Origin: Gnetum montanum | Taxonomy: Eukaryota > Streptophyta > Gnetopsida > Gnetales > Gnetaceae | Length of the DNA stretch: 64,000 nucleotides | Direction of reading: 5' to 3' | Assembly (NCBI GenBank): GCA_015680685.1 | Contig: MNCI01030329.1 | Coordinates: 1-64,000, forward strand | Part shown: one piece after another, positions 49,871 to 60,429 of the stretch | How positions within the stretch are numbered: position 1 is the stretch's first letter | Layout of the letters: each line of letters opens with the position of its first letter | Notes under the pieces: model-generated | What the model saw: the letters and a program-made list of their open reading frames with translations, nothing else | Databases searched by the model: none | What the model was told of the DNA's origin: nothing | Program-made: the position numbers and the translations under genes

Positions 49871-50730
49871 AATTTTGAAGGATTTGACCTTGGGTTTCCT
49901 TGGGAAGGTTATGGGACCTTTACTTTGGACCTGTAAGCATCCTAAAATATATTTTCCTTATTTTACATAATAAGGGTCCTTGTTTCCATGCCAAGCCCAA
50001 TGTTGAAGCCTCAAAGCAGTTGATTTTTGGGTCTAGATAGCATAGAAATAATCCTGATTAATGATTGAACTAACCTAATAGCCTTGTAATCTCAAAACAT
50101 GGCCTACTAAGGCATAAATCTTATAAAAATTAACCATTTTTGACCTATATTAACCAAATTTTACTATATATGGCCTATTTTAGTTGATTTCTAACATATT
50201 ATATAATGTTTTTATTTTTTAGACTTATATTACCTTATGGACATGGTTGACCTTTTATGGCTTCTATAAAACTCTATATGTTCTTTTTTTTATCTTATTA
50301 CAACTCTATTTATATTTTTTTGGCCTTTAAATGGTATCAAATAGTGGGGTTTAACCTTCCATGACCACCATTTGACACCATATGACCATGGCCCACTAAG
50401 GCCTTAAACTGGCATCATGGCCTGCTAAGGCCTTAAATTGGCATCATAGTCTACTAAGACTATAAAATTGCATCATGGCCTAATAATGCCTTAAAATGGA
50501 AAAAATATGACCTTTATTGATCATTTATAGCCTTACTCCTTGTATCTCCCCTTGTTTGACCTTTATGTAACATTTGTTCACCTCTATTACACTTTTTTGA
50601 ATATACCTCATCTTATTAATGACCTTGGATGCCTTGAATGCATTAGATTTGAATATTTTTTATGGCATATTAACATTATTTATTCAATTTTACCTAGGTG
50701 CCACTTAATATGCTTATGGTTGATGTGCAG
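49871..50730 (+). other. 3' end of D spacer with motif cluster and acceptor
   Basis: Units of the CATGGCCTGCTAAGGCCTTAA type lie at 50101 and 50389-50500. The stretch after them (GGTGCCACTTAATATG near 50699) aligns with C near 30680 and leads to the acceptor TGATGTGCAG ending at 50730. Confidence 0.6.
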
Positions 50731-52370
50731 GATCAAAGTATGAGTACCTAGGAGCAAATCAGTTTTCCTTTGTGTGCTATTAAATGATGTATCAACTATG
50801 GTTGCCTAGATTTTGAGCTTGAGAGTCTTGTGAACCACAAAGCCTCAATAGCGAGACCTCTAGAATGGCCTAAAAGCCTAGCCAAAACCCTTGACTTAGA
50901 AGTAGGAGACATAACTGAAGATCCTTTAGTTGAGGTTTCTATCATAATAGACATTGGTGAGGAGGAAACCCTTAAATCAAGTTCCTCACTAGAGCCTCAA
51001 TGTGCCCAAGACATCACTAAAGTCTTACAAAACAAAATTAAGGATCTCACCTAGTCATATGAAGATATGTTGAGCTTGGACCCATGACTATTCTAGCACA
51101 ACATTATACTAGATCCTAGCATTAGACTAGTTAAGCAAAAGTGGGCAAGATTAACCTTGATTTGGCCTTGGAAGTTCATAATGATATCTCAAATCTCTAC
51201 CAAGCAGGTTTCATTAGGGCTATTGATTACATAGAATGGGTATTCAACATAGTGGTAGTCCCTAATAAAAATGGGATTATCCATATGTGTGTTGATTTTT
51301 AAGACCTAAATAAAGCCACCATCAAGGATGGATTTCCTTTGCCTAGTATTGATCAAGTTATCGATATTATAGTTGGACATGCCTTGTTGTCCTTTATGGA
51401 TGGATTCTCAGGGTATAACCAAATTAGGATCAACCTAGAGCACTAACTTAGCACAATGTTTATGAGCCCATGGGGTACTTTTTACTATACCATGATGCCC
51501 TTTTTCCTTATGAATGCCAAAGTGACATACCAACAAGTTATGACTTATATTTTTAGTGATTACATGCTAGGTTTACTTAATGATTATGTAGATGACATAG
51601 CTGTGAATACTAAAATAGCCAATGACCATGAAAATGACCTAGATCTTGTGCTTAAATAATGCCTCAAATATGAACTTAGGGTCAATCCTAAGAAGTGTGT
51701 CTTCAATGTCAAGATCAGTAAGATGCTTAGCTTTGTAGTCTCTGAGATAGGGATACACGTAGATCCTAATAAGGTTAAGGCCATATCCAAATTCGCAGTA
51801 CCTAGAAACCATAAAGAGCTTCAGGGGTTACAAGGTAGACTACAATTTATTTGTAGGTTTATCGCTAGGGTTATAGATAAGTTACAACACATGCACCACT
51901 TGCTTAAGAAAGGACTTTACTATGAGTGGATGACCTAATGCCAAGAAGCCTTTGAAAACCTTAAGTTAGAATTAACATAGCTACCTACAATCTATCCTCT
52001 ATAAGAGGGTAAATAATTTTACATTTATCTTGCCATTCTTGATACATCCATTGGCCCTCTACTTTGTTAGAAACATGATGATAGAGTAGAAATGCTTGTA
52101 CACTACCTTAGTCATGTGCTAGTAGCCCATGAGACTTGATATATTGAAGTGGAGAAGAATTGTCTAGCACTAGTCTTCTCTTTGAAGAAATGGAGATGCT
52201 ACCTCTTTAGAAGCCAATTCAACATAATTTGCATATACAACATACTTAGAGCCATAATGACCAACATCTACAAAAGTAGCCATATAGCTCGATGGAAAGC
52301 CATAATCACAAATTTTGACCTCCATTTCATCTCTCAATCCTCTATAAAATATTAAGCTATTGTCATACAA
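50731..52370 (+). pseudogene. Reverse transcriptase and first RNase H (D), decayed
   Basis: An open linker at 50830-51054 leads, after a frameshift near 51130, into RT: LYQAGFIRAIDYIEWVFNIV, DLNKATIKDGFPLPSIDQVI, ALLSFMDGFSGYNQIRIN, MSPWGTFYYTMMPFFLMNA and the active site NDYVDDIAVNT near 51575-51610. The thumb reads GIHVDPNKVKAISKFAVPRN. RNase H follows at 51990-52340, including HYLSHVLVAHET and EKNCLALVFSLKKWRCYLF. Stops sit mainly at Gln/Trp codons. The sequence is close to the Tat consensus and better preserved than A or B. Confidence 0.9.
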
Positions 52371-52448
52371 CTCATAGTTTCATCTATTGATGATCAAGTA
52401 GCCATAGATCCTAAGTTTCCTAATGAACACATTAAGAAATTTAGCTAA

Positions 52449-53048
52449 GTGCTTGAAGGTTATGAGGTATTTATGAACTTTGATAGAGCTTCAACTGCCC
52501 ATGGGGCTAGTACTACTACTATCATAACACTTGCATTTGGTAAAATCCAACTATTTGTCTATCATTTTGGATTCCTATGTATGAAAAACATAGATAAATA
52601 TGAGGCTTTGATGAAAGGGATCATGGTAGCTCATGACCTAGGAATTAGACACTTAGCCATCAAAGGTGATTCACAATTGGTGGTTAACCAAGTAATTAAG
52701 GTTTATGCATGCAAAGCTAAGGACTTAAAACCTTACTATAACCTAGGAAGGCAATTATTACAACAATTCATAGATGTTGATATCCAACACATACCTCAAA
52801 ATGAAAACACCATAGCTAATGAAATTTCAAAATTAGCCCTTAGTGTGACACTAGATGTGTTTAGCAATTTTCCCACCTTAATTGTGGACTACACTACTCT
52901 CATTACACAAAACATTGAGGATATCTTTGTGGTTGTCATTCATACTACCCCTCCCAAGGAGTGGTATGATGATATCAAATTTTACCTAATGCATGGTGAA
53001 TCCTCACAAGGCCTACTTCTTATAAGGACTCCATATGCAAGTGGTTGA
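52449..53048 (+). pseudogene. Second (archaeal-type) RNase H of D
   Basis: A 199-residue frame without stops. It reads FDRASTAHGAST at the first catalytic block, DKYEALMKGIMVAHDLGIRH (family EAEYEAL-x-x-GL), LAIKGDSQLVVNQV and IPQNENTIANEISKLAL (family R-x-x-N-x-x-AD-x-L-x-KLA). The Asp of FD and of GDSQ remain. The Asp of ADALAKLA is Asn here, and one Glu of the EAEYEAL block is replaced. A second RNase H after the first is typical of the Tat lineage. It follows RNase H and precedes IN. Confidence 0.88.
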
Positions 53049-53059
53049 AGTAGTATGTC

Positions 53060-54195
53060 ATTGTAGGTAATAACAAATTATTTCAATGGTCTTATGATGA
53101 CATACTCCTAAGTGCTTAGGAAAATCCAAAGGTAGAATAGTTCTAGAGAAGGTTTACAATGGTGTTTTTGGTGGACATATAGGACCTAGAGCCAAGGTTG
53201 CTAAGATTAGATGGTTAGGCTACTATAGGTCTCATATGAAAAATGACTACCTACAAAAGGTTAAGTGATCTCATACATGTCAATGATATAGCAACTTGAT
53301 ACATATATCACCAACTAATTTATATACAACCAAGATAACATGGTCATTTCAACAATGGGGGTTGAATATCATTGAACCCAAAACACCTAAATCTACCATA
53401 GGGCATAGCTTCATCATCACCACAACCAAATACTTTATCAAGTAGGTTGAAGCTATTCCCATATGGAAGACCACATCTAAACAAGTTTGCAAGTTTATCC
53501 TAGACAACATTGTAGCTTATTTTGGCATACCAATGACCATAGTTACAAACAATGGACCTTAATTCAATAGCCAGGAAACCAAAGATTTTTGCCACAACCT
53601 AGGTATTAAGAATTCTTTCTCATCACCTTACTACCCTCAAGCCAATGGATAAGTTGAAGTAAGTAATAAGGCCATCATCAACTTGCTCAAGAAGATCAAA
53701 AATAGCAAGTGGAAGTGGCCTAAGTGGCTTGTCCATGCACTATGGACATATAGAACAACCTATCACATAGCAACTAGCATGATCCCTTAGAGCCTTATTT
53801 ATGGTTCTGAAGTTTTTTTACCTCTTGAATTGCAGGTGCAATCACTCTGAGTATCATTGATTGACTTCATCAATGATGAGTAGAGTAAGGAGCTACAGAT
53901 AGTAGCATTAGATTCAGTGGAGGAGTGGCATACACAAGTGCTTACTCACATTGAGTACTATAAAGAGAGGTAGAAGCAATAAAATCATGATAACCTGACC
54001 ATGCACAAGATCAAAGAGGTGGACCTCATCCTCAAGGCCATCCATGAGCATGTGGAAAAATTCTCAGCCAACTTGGAAGGGTCCTTTCTTATTACCAAAG
54101 TCTACATAAATGGATCATTTAGAATATTTGAAATGAATGGGAATGAGATAGCCAATCTAGTCAATCATTCCTATCTAAAGCCATACTACATATAG
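53060..54195 (+). pseudogene. Integrase (D), decayed
   Basis: It reads VYNGVFGGHIGPRAKVAKIR and GYYRSHMKNDYLQKVK (zinc-binding domain; the His and Gly-Gly-His are present), then ITTTKYFIK*VEAIPIWKTT, where the first catalytic Asp block is degraded. IPMTIVTNNGP follows (family VSDNG, so Asp is Asn), then NSFSSPYYPQANG*VEVSNK (Glu present), then LVHALWTYRTTYHI. The C-terminal open part 54001-54195 ends HSYLKPYYI, matching the usual N-x-x-HLK-x-Y. At least two of the three catalytic residues are lost. Confidence 0.9.
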
Positions 54196-54232
54196 CTGAT
54201 AGATTGTCAACAAGAGAGCCTCCTTACAATGG

Positions 54233-54315
54233 TCTGTTATGACCTTAAACTAGCAACATGGCCTACCAAGGCCTTAAACCAGTACCATGACCCACTATGG
54301 CCTTAAACTAGCAAC
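54233..54315. repeat. GGCCTTAAACTAGCA motifs after D integrase
   Basis: Three units (ATGACCTTAAACTAGCAACA, GGCCTTAAACCAGTACC, GGCCTTAAACTAGCAAC) about 33 bp apart lie between IN and the polypurine tract. Confidence 0.75.
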
Positions 54316-54430
54316 ATTGGTAACTTGGATAGCTTGATTCTTATGTGTCATATATGCATTGTAACATTATAATATGTGGTGGTGTTTTGTATTATTTGTT
54401 GATCCTCTTGGGTAAATCCTCTATACACCA

Positions 54431-54445
54431 ACAAAGAGGGGCCAT
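54431..54445 (+). promoter_or_regulatory. D polypurine tract
   Basis: ACAAAGAGGGGCCAT ends at the 3' LTR. C has TAAAGAGGGACCAA at the same place. It primes plus-strand DNA synthesis. Confidence 0.75.
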
Positions 54446-56126
54446 TGAAATACCAAAAAATTTTACATATCATAATCAATCTCAATCATGTAGCTTTCAC
54501 CCCATGGAACCCAAGGTAGAATCTCATTATAAATGTGAAAGTTGTAATCCAAAATGGAATATTTCACATAATTTACACTTTTGGGGCTATAAAATTCCTC
54601 ATAAGTGTTTAAAGCCTCATTCCCCAAGTGAAAAAATTCACCTATTATCTATATTTGGGCTTGGGGAGGAGGGTCAAAATGGCTTTGGAATGCCAAAAAA
54701 GATAATTTAATGGGTTTTATGGGGTAGACATTTTTCTACATTGAAAATGCCCCAAGTGTGGAATGATGGGGGGTCTAAAAACATTCCCCCCTTCAACATG
54801 GAGACCAAAGACACATTTTAAAAACTTTCCTCCCAAGTTGGAAAGTTTTCCCCCAACTTGGAAAGTTTTCATCCTAGCTTGGAAACTTTTTTCCCAACCT
54901 GGAAAGTTTCCCCTCTAGCTTGGAAACTTTTCTCCTAGCATGGGAAGTTTTTTGCTAGCTTGAAATCTTTCCCCCCAGCCTATGAAGTTCCTCCCCTAGT
55001 GTGGAAAATCCAAACCCATAGCATGGAAGCCACAAGAAGCAAAATTCATCAAGTCATGCACTTCAATGTTGACTAGCCACTTCGACAAGCATGGTGGAGA
55101 GCTCAACATAGAAGATTCATCTCCAGTGTGGAAGGGATGCCCTAGTTACTATTTTTAGTAAATGAAATGACCATGGGGAAAAGCACTTACTATTTTTAAT
55201 AACCCCTCGAAATTTGGGCATTCATTTCACTTGAATTTGGTAGCCAAGTTATAGCAAAATTACATCAAATTTACAGCCATTTTTGCAACCTTTTCGTAGC
55301 CCAATCATAGCTAATTTGCAGCCCCATTTATGGTCAAAAGACCCTATAAAAGCCAAACTCCAACACCATTTATAGGTTGGAGACATTTGTTTCACAAAGT
55401 TCTAGAATTTTTGAGTAAGCTCCTCATTTTTGACAAGGTTGAGAAAATTTTGACAAAGTAAGTTTTAGTAGTAATTTGAATAGACATAAGTCTGCACCTA
55501 GGGCATTTTTAAGAACTTAAGAGCTTTTGTAAGTTTCCATACTTGCAGTCCCTTGAACCCCAAAGTGGAAGCATTAAGGCCTTGAGACTTAGTTGATTTT
55601 GGTGTTAACACTGCACTTTTGGGATTCAAAACCTAGTGTGGAGCAATTTAGCATCCAAATACTTCCCCTTTCTCATTCCCTGACAGTGACCATATTGTAG
55701 ATCCAAGGTTGTAGTAGTGAAGGGAAGTACTACAGCATCAAGAGTGCCTTGGCACTTGGATTGTGGAGTAGATCATCTTGGCTTCAATGGGCTTTGAACT
55801 CATATACAAGTGGACTTCCTTTTTGCTCATCTAGGAATCATTTTTTGTACACATTTCTCTAACTTATTCTTTATTCTCTTCTTAATAAAGTTTTAATTTT
55901 TGAGTTTTGAGTTCAATAGAATTAAATTTATTATTCATGCATTATTTGGATTTGTTTATATTTTCACATTTTACATCTTCCAAGTCCCTTGTTGATCTAC
56001 CTAATTGGCTAGGGTGCCCTGATTCCCATTTTCATCATGAAGGCCCTGGGGGTTCAAGGTTGAGGAATTTCCTACATCGAGGATCCTTGGTTCCTATTCC
56101 AGCAATTGAGACTTTTAGTTGCAACA
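54446..56126 (+). repeat. D 3' LTR
   Basis: It begins TGAAATACCAAAAAATTTT and ends AGTTGCAACA. It includes 22-bp tandem repeats at about 54825-55005 and TATAAAA at 55345-55351. It is followed by CTGAT, the right target duplication. Confidence 0.88.
55345..55351 (+). promoter_or_regulatory. TATA box in D 3' LTR
   Basis: TATAAAA followed by GCCAAACTCCAACACC, the same context as in the C LTRs. The 5' LTR of D has lost it. Confidence 0.6.
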
Positions 56127-56784
56127 CTGATTATGACCTTCCTTTTCTTAAATGATAATGGTAACCTATGATTGACACTCATGCATTATGACCAGTTGAT
56201 GTTTCCTTCATCATGCTTTGCCAAGTCCATTGAATGTAACACATCTCATTCAATAAGAAAACTGAATCAAGCCTAACCTTGGCAATTAAACCTAATGAAA
56301 TTTTCATCTCACCCCTCCCCCCCAAAAAAAGGAGGAAGCAAATTACCAAGAAGCTGAAAGACCAATGAAGGAAAAAAGATAAACCTATGGATTTAAACAT
56401 CTAAAGGGAGGAGCCTAATGGCTTGAGAAGCATTGGAGCGAGATATTGTTCCTCAAGAACATTACCAAGTGATCCTCATCTTGATGACATGAGGCACGAA
56501 GACATCATTGATCATTTAATATGTCATTGTTGTTATAGCCATGATGTTAACATCTAAGCTCATTGTTAATCCTCATGACCATTTCCTTAGAGCCAAATAC
56601 AATATTTATCCCAAATCATCTCATCATAACCTTATCTTATCATCACAAGTGCTCTTAAGCATGGTTTGACACTACTAGATCAAGCATAGAGAGAAAATGT
56701 TCGTGATGAACCTACAGTGATGTTTTGTATTCTTTATCAATGTCTCTTAGGCCAATCCTCAAAACATCAATAAAGAGGGACCAA
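56127..56784 (+). other. C 3' untranslated region with polypurine tract
   Basis: C resumes after D. The phrase GATGTTTTGTATTCTTTATC near 56722 matches GGTGTTTTGTATTATTTGTTG in D near 54373. It ends with TAAAGAGGGACCAA (56771-56784), the polypurine tract that primes plus-strand synthesis, directly before the 3' LTR. The - strand frame at 56179-56400 is a chance frame. Confidence 0.7.
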
Positions 56785-58104
56785 TGAAAAACCACTATGA
56801 AAATTCATGTTATAATTTTTAACTTTCACTATCCCACTTGAGGAAAGATTTTATTGTAAATGTGAGATTTTTAGCCCATGAGCTACAATCTTGCATACTT
56901 TAACTTTTAAGGGCTAAATAATGCCTCATAAGTTGCTACTACCTCACATCCCAAGTGAAAAAAGTAATGTTATGTCTATATTTTGGCTTGGGAAGGCTAA
57001 AAATGCCTTGGGCACTACCAAATTTGGCATTTTCATTATTTTTTATGGTGGTATAGCCTCAACTATGCTAGAACCACCTACACCTAGCATTAGTGATGTT
57101 AGGTTTTCATTTTCTAGCAAGTTCTAGTGTAGTTGTCACAAAACCTAATGTGGATGTTACAAGGCCAACATTGGAGTTGTGGATTTTACATTTTTCCAAT
57201 AATAGCAAACATAGTCATAATAATTCTTAGTGGTATTCACATGGCCAACATAGTTGATATGAAGAAAGCATAGTCACAAAAGTACATTTACTACGTTTAG
57301 TATGTAGATGGGTTTTGATGGATCAAAACTTTCCATAAATGGTCAACTATGTTTGAATAAGAGCTTGCTAAATTTGCAATCCATGTTAATCTATTAACAA
57401 TCATGGAAAAAATTTGTAGCATGAAATCAACAACCTTTAAGCATATAAAAGCCAAACTCAAACACATTATTTAAGTTCTAATATGTTTTTTCTTTTCAAA
57501 AATAAGTGCAATCCATACCACCATAGTAACCTTGAGCATCTAAAATCCATTTTAGCATTTTGCAAGCCTTCTAAAGTAATTGACATCTACCTAAGTAATA
57601 GAGACTTCTAGTTTAGTTCCATTACTACCAAAGTCAAACACCATTGTTTACATCATTTATATCCAAAATTTATAGATTCAAGTAAAAAATAGCAAGATGC
57701 TTTTGAAAAGTGGGGTTGAGGAGTACCTAGATCATGGAGTTTAACTTCAAAATACAACCTGCTAGCTCCAATAGGCTTCAAGCTCTATCCAAACAAGTTT
57801 ATTATGCATTTAAGCACATAATTTATACTCTTTGAACTCTATACTTTTAGCATTTTTGCTATTTTAATAAAGGTTGTTATTTCATTTGTAATGAAAATTT
57901 TATTCAAATTTTAATTCTATGTTTATTTGCTATTGAATATGAAATTTTATTTTCTCCATTTACATTCTCTAAGTTCTTAGGTGATCCACTAGATCATCTA
58001 GGGTACCTTGGATCCCATTTCTTGGAGGCCCTTGGGATCCAAGGTTAGGCTATTTCACATGGGACTTTTGGTTCTTCCAACAATTGAATTTTCCAAGTAC
58101 TACA
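56785..58104 (+). repeat. C 3' LTR
   Basis: It begins TGAAAAACCACTATGAAAAT and ends CCAAGTACTACA. It carries TATAAAA at 57444-57450 in the same context as the 5' LTR. It is followed by CTAGG, the right target duplication, and then by element B sequence. Confidence 0.88.
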
Positions 58105-58109
58105 CTAGG

Positions 58110-58340
58110 CAAAGGCTATTGGCCATTTCTTAATGATTTTAAGTAGGTTCTTCTTTTATGATTGAGAAATATGTGTATTTATGATTACCAACTTATTGTT
58201 ATCAAGATAAGCATATTCTAGATTAGTTTGTAAGGTTTTAGGTTTAAGGGGCTCCTACTTGAATTGATCTTGGACCTCTAACTCCCCAACCTTTTAATCC
58301 TGCTATCCTTTTGGTGCCTGGTGGGGATCCTCCCTACTTT
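58110..58340 (-). pseudogene. PR-RT linker of B, protease missing
   Basis: Starting at CAAAGGCTATTGG it matches A from 6484 (CAAAGGCTATTGATC). In A the protease lies 400-700 bp further along; in B the sequence runs straight into gag by about 58340. The protease block appears deleted. Confidence 0.6.
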
Positions 58341-59297
58341 TGAAACATTGCGTGTGTTTCTTGTAGCTAGTAATGGCTCATCATAGTCATCACCCTTATA
58401 TTGATGTCTCCTATGATGAGGCCTACTATGCCTTCATTCTTAGTGATGAAATTCTTCTCTTTCTTGTGTCGTCAATGCTCTTGATCACTATCATCTTGAT
58501 GGATCCTCCTATCATCCTTATATTGATCCCAATCATTCCAATTTCTTTCTTTATCATGGTTCCTCTTTTTAAAATCTCATGAGGAGGATGGTGATAGTGG
58601 ATGACTAATAGAGTGGTGCCTTCTAGTCCTTTTTCTTCTGGTTCTTTCCCTTGTCCTAATTCTTTCCCTTATTTTGATTTTTGTCTTTATCATTCTTCTT
58701 GTCCTTGGTTGAATGACTAGGAGATTTATTTTATGAGGTTCTTTGATTTTTGGATCTTGTTTGCCCATGACCAAAGTTCTCGAAGGTGGACTACAACCAT
58801 TGGTAAAAGGCATCGTTCTTAATAAAAGAACAAGAATTAGTATACTAAGAGTATGAAGAAAAGAGATTCTTTCCCTCTCTATGTGGCTATAGGAACAAGG
58901 ATGATGAGAGTCATTTACCTTTGGAGGCTTCATATCAGGCCTTCATACATTTGTCTTTTCAAATTTATGCCTTTGTAGACTAATATTATATGGAGATATT
59001 ATTTATTAGTTCATACTTAGGCCTAGTTGTTTTAAGGCCTAGCCTCATGATTTGGGCCATGAGCATGATAGGGACAGATAAATTTGGAGGTAACATGATG
59101 CTGCCATCCATATCTCTCTGTAATAAGTGCTCATCCTGAGGGAGGATGAAAATGAAGTCTATATAATGGTGGTTTAGATGAGCATACATTATCTTTATCT
59201 ACTATGACTTGTTACAAGTAGTTCTTTGTGTCCTCTCTTATTATCTATTATTTTTATCCCCATGTGGTGAAGATTCTTCCCTATTAGCAAAAGCCAT
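58340..59297 (-). pseudogene. gag (B), decayed
   Basis: The start is placed at the ATG at 59295-59297 (MAFANREESSPHGDKN). The open piece 58986-59189 (MYAHLNHHYIDFIFILPQDE, then MDGSIMLPPN) aligns with the first part of A gag. Near 58600-58700 one frame is rich in Lys, Asp and Asn (KDKKNDKDKNQNKGK), as A gag is near 9300-9400; the longest open frame there, 58577-58933, is a different frame of the same low-complexity tract. The + strand frame at 58373-58582 is its shadow. Confidence 0.65.
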
Positions 59298-59430
59298 TTT
59301 AAAAATTCACATAAGTTTACCTTAGGATAATAGTTGTGATAAGCATGAGAGATATTTGTTAAGTTTTCATCATAATGTTTGTGTATAATTTCACTAGTTA
59401 ATAATATAAAGCATACATAACTAAACTAAG

Positions 59431-59447
59431 TCCTAGGAACCATGCTA
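59431..59447 (-). promoter_or_regulatory. B primer binding site, degraded
   Basis: The - strand reads TAGCATGGTTCCTAGGA three bases inside the 5' LTR. It keeps about ten of eighteen positions of the tRNA-Asp complement seen in A, most changes being transitions. Confidence 0.45.
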
Positions 59448-59450
59448 AAA

Positions 59451-60318
59451 TGAGTAATAGGTATCCCCTATGTCCAATCATATGAATCATAAGGGTTCAC
59501 TAGTGAGCTAGTCAAATTCTATAGACTTAGTTATCTAAGTGACTAATGTTCTTAAATAGTGAATTGTGAAGTTGTAAGATCATTATCTTCTTAATCCACA
59601 GTTATGTATTGATTGTATGTATGGTTAAGGCATATGATATGTACATTATATATATATATATATTCTAATAACTATATGAGTGGATAAGGGTTGAATGATT
59701 AAATATTTAACTAATAAACTAGTATAATAACTAACTATTTTAATGTGGAGTAACTGTTTCCACTTACCATACGCATCTTGAACTAGTGTTAACACTACTA
59801 GGTTACCAAGTGAATATTAATAGTTATGCCAAATATCCATTCCTAGGAGTACTAAGCATTAACACATTATGCTCGAAGTGATCATACTCACATATTTATG
59901 ATTAATAATATAAATTACTTAATTAAGGAAAGTAATGAAAAGTGCATGTAAAGTAAAGTTAAGCTATTTTAAGTAATACAATGAATGTAGAAAATCTTGA
60001 TTTTAGTACCATAGTGCCAATGCCTTTAGGTACAAAGACACTCAAATAAAACTTCATAAAATCTCTTAGATCCACATTGTAGGCACTTAGAGGAAAAACA
60101 TTTAAACTCTAGAGAAAAGAAACTACAAGGGTTTGGCTACAGCTATGATTGAAAAATGTTGTAAATGTGAGGGATACATGCATTTTATATAGGTAGTGAC
60201 TATGTCATTGTCATCATAACTACATCAATTCATCCTAGCATATGTTTATGGGGATACATTAATGGGGCTATGTCAATGGGGATGTGTCAACGTAGTCTAT
60301 CTTATTGATTTTTGATCA
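59451..60318 (-). repeat. B 5' LTR (right copy)
   Basis: It begins TGAGTAATAGGTATCCCC, aligns with 12209-13112 and ends ATTTTTGATCA. A TATATAA-type box on the - strand lies near 60185-60191. The next eight bases, ATCTTTAT, resemble the left flank. Confidence 0.82.
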
Positions 60319-60429
60319 ATCTTTATCATGTGTACTCAAATGGATTTTAATCCATCTCAACATTTTTTTAGAATAATTTTTTTGTTTTAAAAGAGCTCTT
60401 GCATTTGGTTTGATCATGTGAGTATCACA

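Larger units (their letters stand above)
39705..50730 (+). other. Putative giant Ogre-type intron of D (11 kb)
   Basis: It begins at GCACAA|GTGAAG after the protease and ends at TTGATGTGCAG|GATCAAAG before RT. It lies where Ogre elements carry an intron, and both ends align with the ends of C's spacer. It contains short-repeat motifs at 39868-40005 and 50389-50500, an antisense multi-exon pseudogene (40262-46049), a 130-bp array and a 181-bp array. RT is only in reach of translation with gag-PR if this is removed. Splicing is inferred. Confidence 0.6.
31525..56126 (+). mobile_element. D: large Tat/Ogre-type gypsy element
   Basis: LTRs at 31525-33256 and 54446-56126 are flanked by CTAAT (31520-31524) and CTGAT (56127-56131), differing by one transition. 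Inside, in order, are primer site, leader, gag (split by solo LTR E), protease, an 11-kb spacer that looks like the Ogre intron, RT, RNase H, a second RNase H and integrase, then a polypurine tract. Without E it is about 22.8 kb, in the range known for Ogre elements. The two RNase H domains are a hallmark of the Tat lineage. It sits in the 3' part of C. Confidence 0.9.
17110..58104 (+). mobile_element. C: Tat/Ogre-type gypsy element, split by D
   Basis: Homologous LTRs at 17110-18418 and 56785-58104 are flanked by CTAAG (17105-17109) and CTAGG (58105-58109), a five-base duplication with one transition. The interior has a primer site, a long leader, gag, protease and a spacer that looks like the Ogre intron, plus a polypurine tract before the 3' LTR. 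It inserted into pol of element B. Removing nested D leaves about 16.4 kb. No RT, RNase H or IN was found, although D has them at the equivalent place. Confidence 0.88.
12209..60318 (-). mobile_element. B: Athila-like gypsy element, split by C
   Basis: LTRs at 12209-13112 and 59451-60318 are homologous to each other. They also share the phrase GGTATCCCCTATG with the A LTR phrase GGTACCCCTA. Between them lie, on the - strand, gag (58340-59297), a PR-RT linker (58110-58340), RT and RNase H (15900-17104), IN (14830-15650) and an extra frame (13340-14760). The sequence breaks at 17109 and resumes at 58110, exactly where A has the contiguous phrase around CAAAGGCTATTG (6484). Without C it is about 7.1 kb. 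The flanks ATCTTTAA and ATCTTTAT agree at seven of eight bases. Confidence 0.85.

Noticed and set aside
58373-58582. 69-codon hydrophobic + strand frame
   Set aside because: It is antisense to the charged gag tract of B.
12109-60384. Shared TTTAGAATAATTTTTTT at 12109 and 60368 outside the B LTRs
   Set aside because: Seventeen bases of low-complexity AT sequence; alignment does not extend convincingly and the distance to the LTRs differs.
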